DNA from: Puccinia triticina
Taxonomy: Eukaryota; Basidiomycota; Pucciniomycetes; Pucciniales; Pucciniaceae
Direction: 5' to 3'
Assembly (NCBI RefSeq): GCF_026914185.1
Contig: NC_070570.1
Span: 3,038,001 to 3,102,000, forward strand
DNA length: 64,000 bases
In this document: piece after piece, positions 1 through 10,870 of the stretch
Numbering within the stretch: position 1 is the stretch's first letter
Layout of the letters: each line of letters opens with the position of its first letter
Notes under the pieces: generated by a model
Database searches by the model: none
What the model was told of the DNA's origin: nothing
What the model saw: the letters and a program-made list of their open reading frames with translations, nothing else
Translations under genes and position numbers: made by a program

Positions 1-105
1 TTTCAAACACGGTGCAAGAGATGGTTGAGGTGTTTGCCGAGCAAGCGCTATCGGGGGGGCGTTGACCAGAGTGATTTCCTGAGCTGGGCAGGCACGGAAG
101 AGCGG

Positions 106-432
106 CTATTCGAGATCCGGGTGGACGGGCTCGTGGCCTATGGCCTCAGTCTCGCCATTGACCAGCTTTTCAGCTTCTTGGACTAAGCGCTGCTCGCCCT
201 CCAACATCCTTGTGAATTTCTGCCAAGCTTGTTTGATCAGAAGCAGCAGGACGGCCCCCAATAGACTGAGGAGGACAAGCCTCAGCCTACGCGAACTTGT
301 CAAGCCGTCGTGGCACACCTCAATATCATCTCCCAGTCCCTCGTTGGCCGCTCCAACAGTCTCAGACAGATCTTGGACATATTGACCAAGAAATTGGGCT
401 CTGCATCCACATGTGCATCTTGGAACGGCAGA
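106..432 (-). CDS. Probable 3' exon, C-terminal membrane-anchor protein, unrecognised
   Basis: Open frame on the minus strand from an acceptor-like TTTTAG (about 433-438) to a stop at 106. The frame is SAVPRC... at the start, then a charged stretch (DLSETVGAANEGLGDDIEVC), then about 16 hydrophobic residues (LRLVLLSLLGAVLLLL) after two arginines, then a basic/acidic amphipathic tail ending PVHPDLE. The layout suggests a single C-terminal transmembrane helix with a short tail. I do not recognise the family. It lies 109 bp downstream of the stop of the spliced gene at 541-1106 on the same strand. It could be a separate gene, or a further exon of that gene if an upstream donor (for example after the KPKW codons) is used. 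The acceptor and frame are seen; the protein is inferred. Confidence 0.38.
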   Translation of the reverse strand, partial: SAVPRCTCGCRAQFLGQYVQDLSETVGAANEGLGDDIEVCHDGLTSSRRLRLVLLSLLGAVLLLLIKQAWQKFTRMLEGEQRLVQEAEKLVNGETEAIGHEPVHPDLE

Positions 433-540
433 CTAAAACAAACAAATGGATGTGAACACAGCCTGCTATGCAAAATGGACGACAATCTCTGTCCCCGCCT
501 CTGTCCAGCTACAAATAGACCTGGGCCGACACCTGGCCCA

Positions 541-1106
541 CTACTACTTCTTTTCCCCCTCGATCAGGCTCGCCGCCACCCACTTGGGCTTCCTCAACCC
601 CAAGGCCTCACCTGCTTCCTCTGTGAGCTTGGTGGCGTTGGGGCCACTAAGCTTGGTCTGCTGAGTGTCAACAATCTTAATGAGGTCTATCTCCTTCCTC
701 ACATTGTATGGATACCCATATGTTTTTTTCTGAAACTGATTGCATTCTTGTGGCCTGTGTTTTTTCGCCGGTTTATTCAGCAACACACCAATTGGAAACA
801 TGTGCAGTCTGTTGTTGATTGCAAAGTCGACGGGATTGGCGTTAAGCACTGTCTGATCTGCTACATAAAGAAATATTTGCCGTTATTTATAGTGCTGATT
901 TAGCTTGATCTCAAATAGATAACACATGTTCTTGTCTTACCATCAATAGATATATTATTGAATATCTCCCTGAACTGAGTAATGGGATGGAATTTAGTAG
1001 TAGCATGAAGAAAGTCAGAATCATTGATAGAATATATGGTGAGTTGGTGAGTATTCATATTCATATCAAGTGCATCTATTGAAATGTGGAGCACATGCCA
1101 TGTCAT
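541..1106 (-). CDS. Spliced 3' part of an unrecognised host gene
   Basis: Two minus-strand exons join in frame. The upstream exon (from about 1106 down to 941) ends ...FNNISIDG at a canonical donor (GATG|GTAAGA). The downstream exon (860-541) starts after TATGTAG and runs to tandem TAG stops at 541. Splicing out the 80-nt intron (861-940) gives ...NISIDADQTVLNANPVDF..., with no stop. The C-terminus is rich in K/E (...EALGLRKPKW... EGEKK). Typical intron length, consensus splice sites and frame continuity argue for a genuine host gene rather than a repeat. The true start may lie further upstream: the ATG at 1106 is only the first methionine of the open frame, and an acceptor-like TTTCAATAG sits at about 1077. 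The family is not recognised. This is the least repeat-like coding signal in the first 7 kb. Confidence 0.5.
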
Positions 1107-1109
1107 TGC

Positions 1110-1540
1110 TCAAACTCAAACTTATCATCAATTCTTCTTTTTAAAAAACTGAATTAACATCAAGACCACATGATTTAAAGCGGGAAATTTCATGTAAACA
1201 TAACAGCTGTATATTATGTTACTTGATTTTGCACAGATACCAGATTTACCCCTCTCACATGATAAATTATAAATTTCAGGGCTTGTTTACAAGAGGGGAA
1301 AATATTTTTCAATCAGTTATTGAAAATACAAAATTTGATGTTAACAATCCTGGAGGCTGAGCTGTGTATTTTCAAATTTGTGATTCCAGACAGAGCTCTC
1401 AATCTTAAAAAGGAAATAAATAAGTAAGTTCATAATCCAGATGAAGCATGTTACCATGACGTCTGAGAGTGTGAAATTGAAATTCAAGGATCTATCCAGC
1501 TTTGCCAAAATTTTAAGCTGAAAAATCTCTGGATTTTGGG
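1110..1540. other. AT-rich intergenic sequence
   Basis: AT-rich stretch with no open frame or structured repeat that I can support. It lies upstream of the minus-strand gene at 541-1106, so it may include upstream exons or promoter, but nothing decisive is visible. Confidence 0.4.
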
Positions 1541-1542
1541 TC

Positions 1543-1572
1543 TGCAGCGGCAGAGCCGCCTTGGCCTCTAGT
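1543..1572 (+). repeat. Helitron-like 3' terminus (hairpin plus CTAG-T)
   Basis: A GC hairpin (GCGGC-AGA-GCCGC, 1547-1559) is followed nine bases later by CTAG at 1568-1571 and then T. A short GC hairpin a few bases before CTRR, with insertion next to T, is the hallmark of Helitron 3' ends. A near-identical segment occurs inverted at 15648-15690. No RepHel gene or 5' TC end was identified, so this is a terminus candidate only. Confidence 0.3.
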
Positions 1573-1573
1573 T

Positions 1574-2180
1574 ATGTACATAGAACAGCCCCTCCCTTTG
1601 TCCTGCCCCCCCCCCCCCCCCCCCCCCAGGCCCCTACTCCCTGCTGTTCAAAGGGGAAAGAGGGAAGAAGGGGCAGAGATCTCGCCCCTCCCGGCCCTCT
1701 TCAGCTGTGAGGGGCCGTTTTATGTACATAATGTACATAGACATGGGTGTGCATGGGCGTGCAGGTGCACGCCCATGCAAGGCTTTGCGCACCCTCACAC
1801 GCCCCTTGCGCACCCTTTCACACCCATGCAGAGGCATGCACGCCCTTCGGGTCCCACACTGAGGGCTAAAATAGGGTGTGGGGCCCTGTAGAGCGCAGAG
1901 GTCATAATAGTGTACAAAATAGGAAAACTCCCCCAAGGGGAAAATCATATGGCCATGGAGGTATGGTGTTTATAGTATTTGCAAGTATGTAATTGGGTTG
2001 GTGAGAAACTATGTGAAGTAAAATACTAGAACTATGCAAATAAGTGTAAGTAAATAGTATGTCAATATGGAGTAAAGTGATGAGAAATATATAATAAACT
2101 ATAAAGCCATAGTCCCGCCACAAAAGGCCCCGCACGCCCTTTTCCAAGGGTGTGGGTGTGGGTGTGCCCCCTGGAGAGGG
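1574..2180. repeat. Low-complexity, hairpin-rich stretch
   Basis: Contains a poly-C tract (about 1608-1627). It also holds GTGTGCATGGGCGTG-type repeats with a perfect 13-bp inverted repeat and 2-nt centre at 1751-1778 (GCATGGGCGTGCA / TGCACGCCCATGC), and GTGTGGGTGTGGGTGTG repeats near 2150-2175. The open frames here are by-products of the composition. Confidence 0.5.
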
Positions 2181-2375
2181 GTGTGTGTTTATCAACACCC
2201 CTAAAAGAGATTCCTCAGGACAACTTTACTACTGCCAATGAGAACAACGCAGGATCCAATTTGAACAAGCCAGTCAAATGGCATAACTGTAAAAACCCCG
2301 GGGAAGAAAGAAAAGGTACCACCCAACTACACGATTGTAGCAGGCATCAACTCTCCCCCAGAGAGGTATAACACC

Positions 2376-3463
2376 AGGCCATAATTACAATAGCCGCCTC
2401 AGACATGCTGGAAGGAAAAGAATCCAATCCATGCTCAACTTTGAAATCCCTACCAATGTGGTAAGAGCATGTGATGCCTGTATGAAGGGCAAGATTAAAC
2501 ATATGCCTTTTAGCAGCCACTTCAAGCCGGTTTCAAAGCCGCCAGAAGTTGTACATGCAGATCTTGTGGGTCCAATAATGCCTGCGACAAATTCTGCTGC
2601 GAGATATTTTCTTACTCTGGTGGATCAACATACTGGCTACATCCAAACAGTAATTCTCAAGCTCAAGAGCAATGCAAAAGTGGCTACAGAAGAATGCTGG
2701 ATTTTCTTTGAAAAGCAAACAAGTCATGTACTCAAGAAGCTAATAAGGAAACCCTCAAGGAAGCCAGTATTAACCACATGGTTTCTCCACCGTACACGCC
2801 TCAACATAGCAGTTTCACAGAAAGGGCAAATCACACAATTATTGAAATGACCAGAACACAAATTATGCAGGCAAACCTGGCACCGGAGTGGTGGGCCAAA
2901 GCCATCAGAAAAGCCACAGCTATCACCAATTTCCTTCTGTCCTTAGCCAAGTCAAAGGCGTCCTCCATTGAGCTGATGTTTATGATCAAGCCTAAAATGT
3001 ATTTTTCAGGGCTTTTGGCTGCAGAGCATGGATAGTGAAGCCAAAAGCAAATTGAGTAAGCTTTGATGCAATTTCATGTGACGGAGTACTACTTGGATAT
3101 GAAAATGACTTCTCAGCCTATTGTGTCTATTGACAAGAAGACAAGTCAATTGTAACAACCAAGCAGTCCCAGTTTGATGAGGCCAGCTTCCCAGTCTGCT
3201 CATCAATAAAAAAAAGCTACAATTACCTTGGTATCAACAAGATTCCATCTTTCACAGACCAGGAACCGTTGCCATATGCAGAGGAGTACGGCGTGGAGGA
3301 GCACCTTTGCAACAGCCTGCAAGAAGAATGTGAAAGGCACGAAATTCAGGACATTCTTGATTTTTGCTCGGAGCCACGGTCACAAAACAGTCAGGAGGGC
3401 CTAACTGAAATTCCTTGGTACTCAAATTTAATCTCAAGTGACATTGATGTGCAGAACATTTGA
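2376..3463 (+). pseudogene. Degenerate Ty1/copia pol (integrase region)
   Basis: The plus-strand frame carries the end of a GAG-pre-integrase/zinc-finger region (LRHAGRKRIQSM, then CDACMKGK, the CxxC half of HHCC) and the first integrase block with catalytic Asp (VHADLVGPIMP, then YFLTLVDQHTGYI). The frame is then broken. The segment expected to hold the second catalytic Asp (SDNGGE-type motif) is deleted or scrambled around 2710-2770. After that, HMVSPPYTPQHSSFTERANH resumes in another frame with the catalytic Glu. FRAFGCRAWIVKPKA and about 120 further residues follow, with at least two in-frame stops, ending ...DIDVQNI at 3463. No reverse transcriptase or RNase H follows. It is an old truncated copy, unrelated in detail to the intact copia element at 27-32 kb. 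Confidence 0.8.
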
Positions 3464-3474
3464 CCGGATAAGCG

Positions 3475-3975
3475 TTGACAGGCGTTCCTAGCAACGGTAA
3501 AACCACTGCGCTGCAAGCAGCCCAGAGGTTTTTTTGGGAGCGCCCCGCTGCGCTAAAAGCTGATTAAGTTCAAGGGAAAAAACTGATTATTTCAGCGCCG
3601 CTAAATCAGCGGTCATACATTGACCTCTGACAGCCGCTGACTGCTTTTTCAGCGTCAGAGCGGTGATTTTGAGGCGCTCCAACATGTTCATAAGGACCAA
3701 TTGAGGTCCAACGGTGGGTAAATGGGTGGTGGGGAGGTTGATTGTGTGGATGAAACTCTGTAGTGAGTGCGCTGGCAGCGCCACTGTCACTGCAGCCATG
3801 TTAAGTTCCCAATAGGGCGCAGAAAAATCAGCGCGCTGATGCTGAAAAAGCAGTCAGCGGCTGTTCAGCAGTCATTCTGCTGTGCTGCGCTGATATTCAT
3901 TGTTAGTGCCCTTCAGCGGCGCTGCGCTAATGCTGATCAACAGCAGGCATCCACGGCGAACCGCTGAAGTCAGAG
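3475..3975. repeat. CGCTGA/CAGCG-rich foldback repeat
   Basis: Dense, alternating CAGCG / CGCTG words on both strands (for example GCTGCGCTAAAAGCTGA and CAGCCGCTGACTGCTTTTTCAGCG), able to form many small hairpins. It resembles the GTAGCGCAGCG elements mapped at 12497-13355 and 47009-47500, but I could not define its ends or a TSD. Confidence 0.45.
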
Positions 3976-5197
3976 TTGTAAGACTCGAAAGGGGCTGTGA
4001 AACACTTTTGCTGAATGGAGAAGGGGATGACGGAGGTGAAAACTCTGACCTTCTATAATACCAGCTACAAGACCCACCAAGGGAAAGTTTTAACAAGGTG
4101 ATAGGAGTTGAATGCTCAAGATGAGTTTGTTCAAGACATAGTATAATGATATATTGCTATGTAAGGGTTGTTATGAGTGTAGTAGTAGGTTGTAAGTATT
4201 GTGAGTACAAGCAGTGAGTAAATCACTGATGAGTAGTAGACTGGGGAAAAAAAATGGGGGGGGGGAGAGAGCTCCTTATATAGACAAATGTGAGTGATTT
4301 TTGCTCCAGGGGGGGCTGTGCAAATACAGGACTGGCTGTGTACAATTTATGCAAGGAGTGCATGCATGAGTGAGACTGTGCTTAATTTATGCAAGGAGGT
4401 GCATGAATGAGGCGGGGAATAATGGGGTTGCGGGGCACAGCCTGCAGGGGCAGTGCTACATGATGTAATGCAGATGGCAAACAAATACAAACTAATATAT
4501 GCAGTGGAGCTAGAGTGGAGCGGAGAACATATGGGAGTGTATGTGTAAGTGCGGTAAAAGGTGGCTTGAGATGCATGACAGGGGTTTGACAGGATGCTAC
4601 AGGTTGTCCAAAGGGCTAACTTCCAGTGTAGTAGCTCTGGTTATGCTTCCAGTGGTGAATAGGGGTAAGTTTGGCCGTAGATTCCATTTCTGGGTTCCAT
4701 ATGGCTGTACTGTGAGGCATTCTATGAATAATTACGCAAATGAGAGAAAAACTTTTGATTTTTCTCATTTTCATCTGCCACACCTGGGGGGGAAAAATAT
4801 GTTAGCGGTAAATCTGCTAAAATACTGAGGGGAAATAATCTGTTAGCGGTGAATCCGCTATGCTAACAGTTAGTGTTGCAATGTTTTTTCTGTGCTAACG
4901 CTGAAAAAGTGTTAGCACGGAAAAAACAAGTTACACTACGTGATTAGTTTAGCAGTGTAGAATCCCAGTAATGCTGCAAGTTTTTGCTCAAAAAGAATTG
5001 CTCTACGCTAAAGCATAGCGGCCCTGTAGCGTAGTGGCCCACCCTTGCCAGATGAATAAAATATGGGGATGCTGATTTTTACATGCTATGTTTTACATGG
5101 CATCCACCCTGCAAAAAGGAGAACATGTAAAGTTGTGTAACGGTTGCAATTGGCCCAACTTGACATTCCATCACAAAAATTCCACCCCATGTAAACA
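3976..5197. other. Intergenic; minor foldback at 4795-5050
   Basis: No convincing gene. 4795-5050 has repeated GTTAGCGGTAAATC / GCTAACAG / GTAGCG words and ends with GTAGTGGCCCACCCTTG, similar to the terminus of the 35724-36059 MITE. 4250-4270 is a G-rich run. The remaining sequence shows nothing supportable. Confidence 0.35.
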
Positions 5198-5566
5198 AGG
5201 GTGAAAGCGCTGCCCTTCAAAAAGCGCAGCGGTTTTGGTGGCCGCTGCGCTGCACTGAAAGTAGCAGCCCCGCCCGCTGCGCTACTGCTTTTTGAGCTGG
5301 CCGCGTAGCGCTCCCCCGCTGCCAGCCAAAAAAGCGCAGTGCAGCGCAAAGCACTGCTGTTTTGGTGGCCGCTGCGCGGAGCTGAAAGGAGCGGCCCTGC
5401 CCGCTGCGCTACCACTTTTTGGGTCGGGGAAAAAGCGGGTCCCCGCTATTTTCAGCGGGACTGGCGCTGCGCTACCGCTTTTTGGGCTGACCACGCAGCG
5501 GTTCCCCGCTGCGCTGCGCTAAAAGACCGCTTTTTTGTAGCGCAGCGCAGCGTTTCAGCCTTGATG
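5198..5566. repeat. GC-rich foldback element (GCAGCG family)
   Basis: The left edge (CAAGGGTGAAAGCGCTGC) and the reverse complement of the right edge (CAAGGCTGAAACGCTGC) are imperfect terminal inverted repeats. The interior is built of GCTGCGCTAC / GTAGCGCAGC blocks. The size is in the range of the other CAAYG-type foldback MITEs in this window. No clean TSD was found. Confidence 0.45.
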
Positions 5567-7159
5567 TAAAGCAGCGCCATGTAAAACCTACCATGTAAAA
5601 TCATACCTGTACTTTCTACCATACAATTTTACAGTCTATTTTCCACATCCTGTGGACTATGCAAAAATCATGCAATGTGAAACTGCAGCTTCATTCAAAC
5701 TCTTGAAATTAACACAATTCTTCACAGCCATGTAAAATGGATACCATGCAAAATTATAACTTCCAACACCCAATATGCAATTTTACATGCGGTGGAAAAA
5801 ATAGGAAAAATTCAGCAGATAAAATTTACAATTCATCTTAGGAGACAAAGAGCGCGTAATGCAATTAATTGCACATAAGAAAAGAACAAAAACCAAATAA
5901 CCTATCCAAGAAATGCAGCATGGAGCAAACAGGAAACAAAAATATAGAAGAAACAATGGCTACAACCCCAAAGCCCCCCAGCCCTTTGACTCCCTGTTTC
6001 CTTTGGCTTCCAAGTTGTGATGGTGCGCCACAATACAATCCCAGTTGATGTGCTCCAATGGCCGAGGCTGAAAATTTGTTGAGGAAACCACATTGTGGCC
6101 AAGTCAATGGCAGCCCCTTTTCCTGGTCCTGTTTGCAAGCAGCCCTCTAAGCTGGCTGTACATGCTTTCTTCCAGCGACAGGGGCCCCTCCGGGAATGGC
6201 GCTGCGAGCTGAGTAGTGGTCAATCCAGGGGCATTACCATTGTCTGTGTTTTTCTTCTAGCGGGGCTTCCTCCCCGCTGTGGAACTCCTAAAAGATCAGG
6301 AAAGAGCTGTGAGGGGAAATAGTCAACTACACTACTAATAATGTAGGAGAGGCTACAGGTGTTGGTGAGGCTGCCCTCTAGACTAATGCTGATGGAGAGA
6401 GGGTTACACTAAGAAAAAGAAAAGGGTGTGGCTGATGATTCTCTTTGACTTAGATGGCTTTAACACTTTATGAGTCTGAGGTGTATCAATCCTACTGAGT
6501 GAGAGAGGAGAAGTGAGAAGGGGAAAAGCAGAAGCTCTTGGGAGTCACTCTGAGATGGGTAATGAGATATATGCTGAGGGATATATTTCTATGGTGATGA
6601 AAGTGTATCTAAGTGTGATGTGTAAAGGTGCTACAGAGGGGATGTAGTAGAAATTGCATCATGGAGATACAACATCTAGAGGGGTGTTTATATATGTGAG
6701 AAGTACTACAGGGGGGTGATACATGATGAGCACATAGTAACAATATCTGAAGATGAGCAGTAATGATGAAGGCGCAATGACCAAAGAGTGTACATGAAAG
6801 GTAACTATGTAGAAGATGAAATAATGATGAGCATTTGATAATAACTACAAGAGCTATGAAGGAATGTACTGCTGATATCATATGAAGAGAAAAATGAGTA
6901 ATGAAGTTATGTAAGATCTGCAGTCCTATGTAGCTATGATACTAATGAATGATGTATGTAATAATGCTAAGGATATGTATGAAGAAAATACCTGCCAAAA
7001 CTATACATGCCAATAACTGCTGATCCATTTGGAAATCCTAGGTGAAATGAGTGGGTGACTAGGGGTAAAATGGGGTTTAGAATCTGAATATGAAGTAATA
7101 ATGAGGTATTTATGAAGGGTTTTGGTGATATGAGGGTGATAGTATGAACAGGAACAGGG
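5567..7159. other. AT-rich intergenic sequence
   Basis: About 1.6 kb without a supportable gene. Repeated ATGTAAAA / CCATGTAAAAT words occur at 5560-5790, and ATGATGA-rich simple sequence at 6580-7000. The small open frames are not convincing. Confidence 0.35.
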
Positions 7160-7745
7160 TTACCACACCGCCGCCTCAATTTCCTCGATGACAGTGACTT
7201 TCAACTGCACAAAAGAGGAACAAAACGCGGCAGACAAAAGTGAGAACTAAAGTAAGAAGATAGAAAAAAGGAGAAGGTCAGAAGACAGACCAGGAGGGCC
7301 CTCCATAGGACTGTTCTACGTTGCTTGTCCCTCCACCTCAGTTCAATCAGAGCGGCTTTGCAGAGCCACTTATGCGCAATGGGGGGCGTGTTTGGGGACA
7401 GGTTTGCAGATCTTGTTGTCTCTGCAGGCGCACCAGATTGTCGAGCTCAGCAACGCGGATCTTGGCTGCAGTGTGCGCGGTCCTTGCCATAAGGAGGGCC
7501 TGGATGCTGAGCTGGGCGGAGCGTAGTAGCAAATGGCGAACAGAGGTGTGGAAGAGGCCGCCGGTGAGTAGGTCAATCAAGTACCGCCGCATCCGCCCCC
7601 TCGCGCCGGCTCCGCTGACTAACTTGTGCTCCATACTCCCAATCAGGTCGTATAACAGCTGGGGCGAGAAGGGGTGGGCAAGGGGGCAAACAGGGTGAGA
7701 GTTGGGGGCCCTGGGCAGCGGCGAGGAGGGTTTTCGGGCAGACAT
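7160..7745 (-). CDS. Small host-like gene, unknown function, probably spliced
   Basis: Minus-strand frame starting ATGTCTGCCCGA at 7745 and open to 7347 (132 aa). The first about 30 residues are P/S-rich; then follows a leucine- and arginine-rich helical stretch (LLYDLIGSMEHKL, RRYLIDLLTGGLF, LLLRSAQLSIQALLMA). A strong acceptor (polypyrimidine then TTTTGTGCAG) precedes a short downstream exon (7204-7160) encoding LKVTVIEEIEAAVW and a stop. A donor at ...AELDNL|GTGCGC (about 7433) would join the two in frame, giving about 118 aa. The 229-nt intron is longer than others here, so the unspliced 132-aa reading cannot be excluded. No transposon similarity was seen and the family is not recognised. 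Confidence 0.45.
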
Positions 7746-7841
7746 GTTTTACTGACGGGTCGATGGCGGAGGGGCGGGCACAAGGGACAAGGTTTGCGGG
7801 CGCAGCTGGGCTGTTGACGGGTAACCAAACTTCACATTTCA

Positions 7842-8107
7842 GATGGCCGCCATTGCCGGTGACCAGAGTGGCTGGATCAAGAGATCAAAGTTGGTGGGTA
7901 GGACTATGCAGTTTCTGTGTGCTTGTGGGGATTGACATGTGGCCAGCAGCGTTAGTCCAATTTTTTGCTCACTCCATTTGTGTGTAGGCCCGCGCATGTG
8001 ATGAAAGATCAGAGATGGAGAGGAATAATCACAAGCTTTGACAGTCTTCCCTTGAGTCCGCCGTTGTTGCTGGCTTTGCAATTTTGGTCATGGTCAGGTC
8101 AAGTCAG
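7842..8107 (+). CDS. Possible 5' exons of a divergent gene
   Basis: ATGGCCGCCATTGCC at 7842 follows a TTTCAG and opens MAAIAGDQSGWIKRSK. An acceptor-like TTTGTGTGTAG at about 7978-7988 and a consensus donor (GTCAG|GTGAGTT) at about 8107 bracket an open segment with WRGIITSFDSLPLSPP. Joining them needs a weak donor (AAA|GTTGGT). It is divergent from the gene at 7160-7745, with about 100 bp between starts. This is a hypothesis; I could not follow the gene downstream. Confidence 0.22.
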
Positions 8108-8109
8108 GT

Positions 8110-9064
8110 GAGTTGATGGAGAGGACTAAGAAAAGGGGAAATAAGGATGAGTTGTCTGTGGGATGTTTGGGAAGAGACACTGAGAAGCCGTAAAAATGAA
8201 ATGGATGGCAAAAGTCAAATGAGGGAAGTGGGAGGTAGTTGTACATACATAGTTGTCTGTCACCTTGTGTTGGTCCCAATTCCAATGTCTGTGGCCCACT
8301 TAGCGATGAATGCAGGATGTGTCAAATTGAAGACTGTTACATGAGTTCAAGGATGGTTTGCGTCTTGAGGAGGAAGGTGATGACTGTGCGTGGTTAGTTG
8401 GTGCAGGAAGAGTCCGGTTTGGGGAGGATGTACCATGTGATTGCCATTGCAAGGTTGCAAAATTACACATCTTGAGGTTTGGATGGAGATTTGCACCCAC
8501 TTGGAACAAGGTTGTGAGCCAACAGCGTGTGAAACTACCGGATGCGGGTGCGCAGGGGTGTTTTTACATTCTACCCTTTACAAGCTCAGACTTTACGTTG
8601 GGTGATTTTAGGCAAAGTAAGTGTAAAATTCTATCCAAGGGGAATTTTCTGTAGTTTTACATGCTTGTGTCACTGTAAAGAGGCCCATGTCAAATTCTCC
8701 CACCCCATAAAATACTCATCATACAGGATCAAATTGGACTGAGCTAGTAGAAGCAGTTGGTGGCTCAAACTGATCAGTTCATCTTCTTCCCCCAAGACTG
8801 AATAAAATTCAAACTTTGTGTAAGCCCCCACCACTTGTGGGGTTTCACAAGTCCTTTAACCTGCTTACATCATCCCCAACTTGCCACAAGTACTTAGACT
8901 TGTCTCCTCCCGCTTCTTCCTAGTCAAGCAGAGAGCTCTCCCTCTCTCCGCTCCAGGTAAGCCAGTCACCCTTTCCCTTTTTCTTTCCTCCTTTCTAGTT
9001 GTACTTACAGAGAGAGCTCTCCCTCTCTCCGCTCTAGAAACTTGCAACAAAGCCCCCCAACTAG
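8110..9064. other. Intergenic
   Basis: No supported gene. A 24-bp direct repeat containing GAGAGCTCTCCCTCTCTCCG occurs at about 8929 and 9011. It is itself centred on the palindrome GAGAGCTCTC. Confidence 0.35.
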
Positions 9065-9383
9065 AGAATAACGATTTGGACCCGTTGCTAGGTAGCCGGC
9101 ACCGCCGGCACCCGCCAGGCGGTGCCGGGTGCCTGTTTTTTTTGTGAAAAGTGGGGGGGTATCCGGGTACTGCTTGAGGTACTCGCTCAAGTGCCTCCTG
9201 ATGCGGCAGGGGCTGGAGCCCGTGCCTAATACATTGCACCCGGCGAGCCGGACTTTGACCATCTCGCCAAGAGAAATTCACACCTCTCGGCGAGATGAAT
9301 TTGTACCAGCTCGCCAAGAGGAATGCATCCCTCCCGGCGAGCTGGACTTTGACCAGCTCGCCAAGAGAAATCTACACCTCTCG
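9065..9383. repeat. Hairpin repeat block (CTCGCCAAGAG family), left half
   Basis: Successive imperfect palindromes of the form CTCGCCAAGAG...CTCTCGGCGAG, preceded by GGTGCCGGGTGCC / GGCACCGCCGGCACC. The same family continues at 10634-10870, so the CACTA-like element at 9384-10633 was inserted into it. The GGTACCCGCCGGT-type segment recurs at about 10925-11010, 19325-19430, 19990-20060 and 20440-20500. Confidence 0.55.
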
Positions 9384-10633
9384 CACCAGGAAAAAAAAAT
9401 AGTCACTTGATGACAAGTGACATCATGCCAGCTCCAGCGGGCTACCCACCATCTACCCACCATCTACCCATCATCTACCCACCATCTACCCACCATCTAA
9501 CCAGTTTAAGAATTTCCACAGGAGATCCTCAGTTTTTGCCGGGCACCACTGATCCCCATTTCTGGTCAGCTGATACTCAGCTTTAGCTCCCAGCTTATGC
9601 TCAGCTTTGGTGCCCAGCTCATGCTCAGCTTTGTTGCCCAGATCAGAACCAGTCCTGGCCCAGCTTATTTTCAGCTTTATTTCAGTCATGGCTCAGCTTA
9701 GACTCAGATTAGGACTATCATTGGCCCAGCCAATGCTCAGCTTTGGACCAGTATTGGCTCAGCTGATTTTCAGCTTTTGACAAATCTTGGCCCAGCCAAT
9801 GCTCAGATTCTGAGTCTGACCACTCCTGTAACAGCTTATGCTCATCTGTGGACCAGCCTTGGCTCAGCTAATGCTCAGCTGTGGACCAACCTTGGCTAAG
9901 ACAATGCTCAGCTGTGGACCAGCCTTGGCTCAGCTGATGCTCAGCTGTGGACCAGCCTTGGCTCAGCTGATGCTCAGCTGTGGACCAGCCTTGGCTCAGC
10001 TGATGCTCAGCTGTGGAACAGCCTTGGCTCAGCTGATGCTCAGCTGTGGAACAGCCTTGGCTCAGGTGATATTAATCTTTTGAATAGTCTCAAAAAATCT
10101 GATACTCAGCTTTGGAACAGCCTTGGCTCAGCCAATGTTCAGCTTTGTACCAGCATTGGCTCAGGCAATGCTCAGCTTTTGAAAGATTTTGGCCCAGCTG
10201 GTGTTAATCTTTGGAACAGTATTGTCCCAGCTGATCCTAAGCTCTGCACAAGCCTTTTCCAAGATGATGCTCAGCTTTGGACCATTGTTGGCTAAGCTGA
10301 TGCTCAGATTTGGAATATTCTTGGTCCAGCTGACACTTGGATTTGTTTCAGGCTTGGAATATCCAATGCTCAGCTGTGGCCCAGGCTCAGCCAATGCTCA
10401 GCTTTGGCCCAGGCTCAGTCAATGCCTACTGCTCAGCTTATGATGAGCATCAGCTGTTCCTGGGAAAAAAATAGGATCAGCTGACTGTGCCACATTGAGT
10501 GCTCTGGTGCAGTCCTGCAAGCTCTACAAGTGCTGGTGGAGCAGACTTGGAGCAGTGCTGGAGTAGCTCTGGAGCAGAAATCAAAGCTGCATCATGTCAC
10601 CTGCCATCAAGTGACTATTTTTTTTTCCTGGTG
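9384..10633. mobile_element. CACTA-like non-autonomous DNA transposon 1
   Basis: A 1250-bp element flanked by 3-bp direct repeats TCG (9381-9383 and 10634-10636). Terminal inverted repeats start CACCAGGAAAAAAAAATAG and match for about 38 bp. The subterminal regions are packed with the word AGCTGATGCTCAGCT. A 3-bp TSD, CAC-starting TIRs and dense subterminal repeats are the diagnostic trio of the CACTA (En/Spm) superfamily; CACCA instead of CACTA is a variant. There is no transposase reading frame, so it would depend on a partner in trans. Its sister is at 22587-23476. Confidence 0.75.
9838..10075 (+). repeat. 33-bp tandem repeat in the CACTA-like element
   Basis: Seven or so copies of a 33-bp unit containing GCTGATGCTCAGCTGTGGAC and then CAGCCTTGG. 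The unit carries the perfect palindrome AGCTGA-TGC-TCAGCT. The open frames across it (LAQLMLSCGPA repeats) simply reflect a stop-free unit whose length is a multiple of three. Confidence 0.8.
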
Positions 10634-10870
10634 TCGGCGAGAAATCCATCTCGCCAAGGGGTGTGTCTCTTGGTGAGCTGGTCAAAGTGCCGCTGGCCGA
10701 GAGGAATATACACCTCCTCATGGCGAGCTGAATTTTTACACCAGCTCGCCAAGAGTGTTATTCCCGGTGAGCTGGTAAAATCCCAGTCTGCCAAGAGGTG
10801 TGTATTCATCTAGGCAAGCTGGACTTGACCAGCTCGCCAAGAGATATACCTCTTGGCAAGCTGGACTTTG
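10634..10870. repeat. Hairpin repeat block (CTCGCCAAGAG family), right half
   Basis: Continuation of the block at 9065-9383 on the other side of the transposon: repeated CAGCTCGCCAAGAG and CTTGGCAAGCTGGAC words forming imperfect hairpins. Confidence 0.55.

Noticed and set aside
5086..5569. Several 70-110-codon frames on both strands
   Set aside because: All lie in the GCAGCG foldback repeat and are alanine/arginine-rich readings of that repeat.
8865..9317. 150-codon minus-strand open frame
   Set aside because: Covers the CTCGCCAAGAG hairpin repeats and the GAGAGCTCTC direct repeats. Composition driven.
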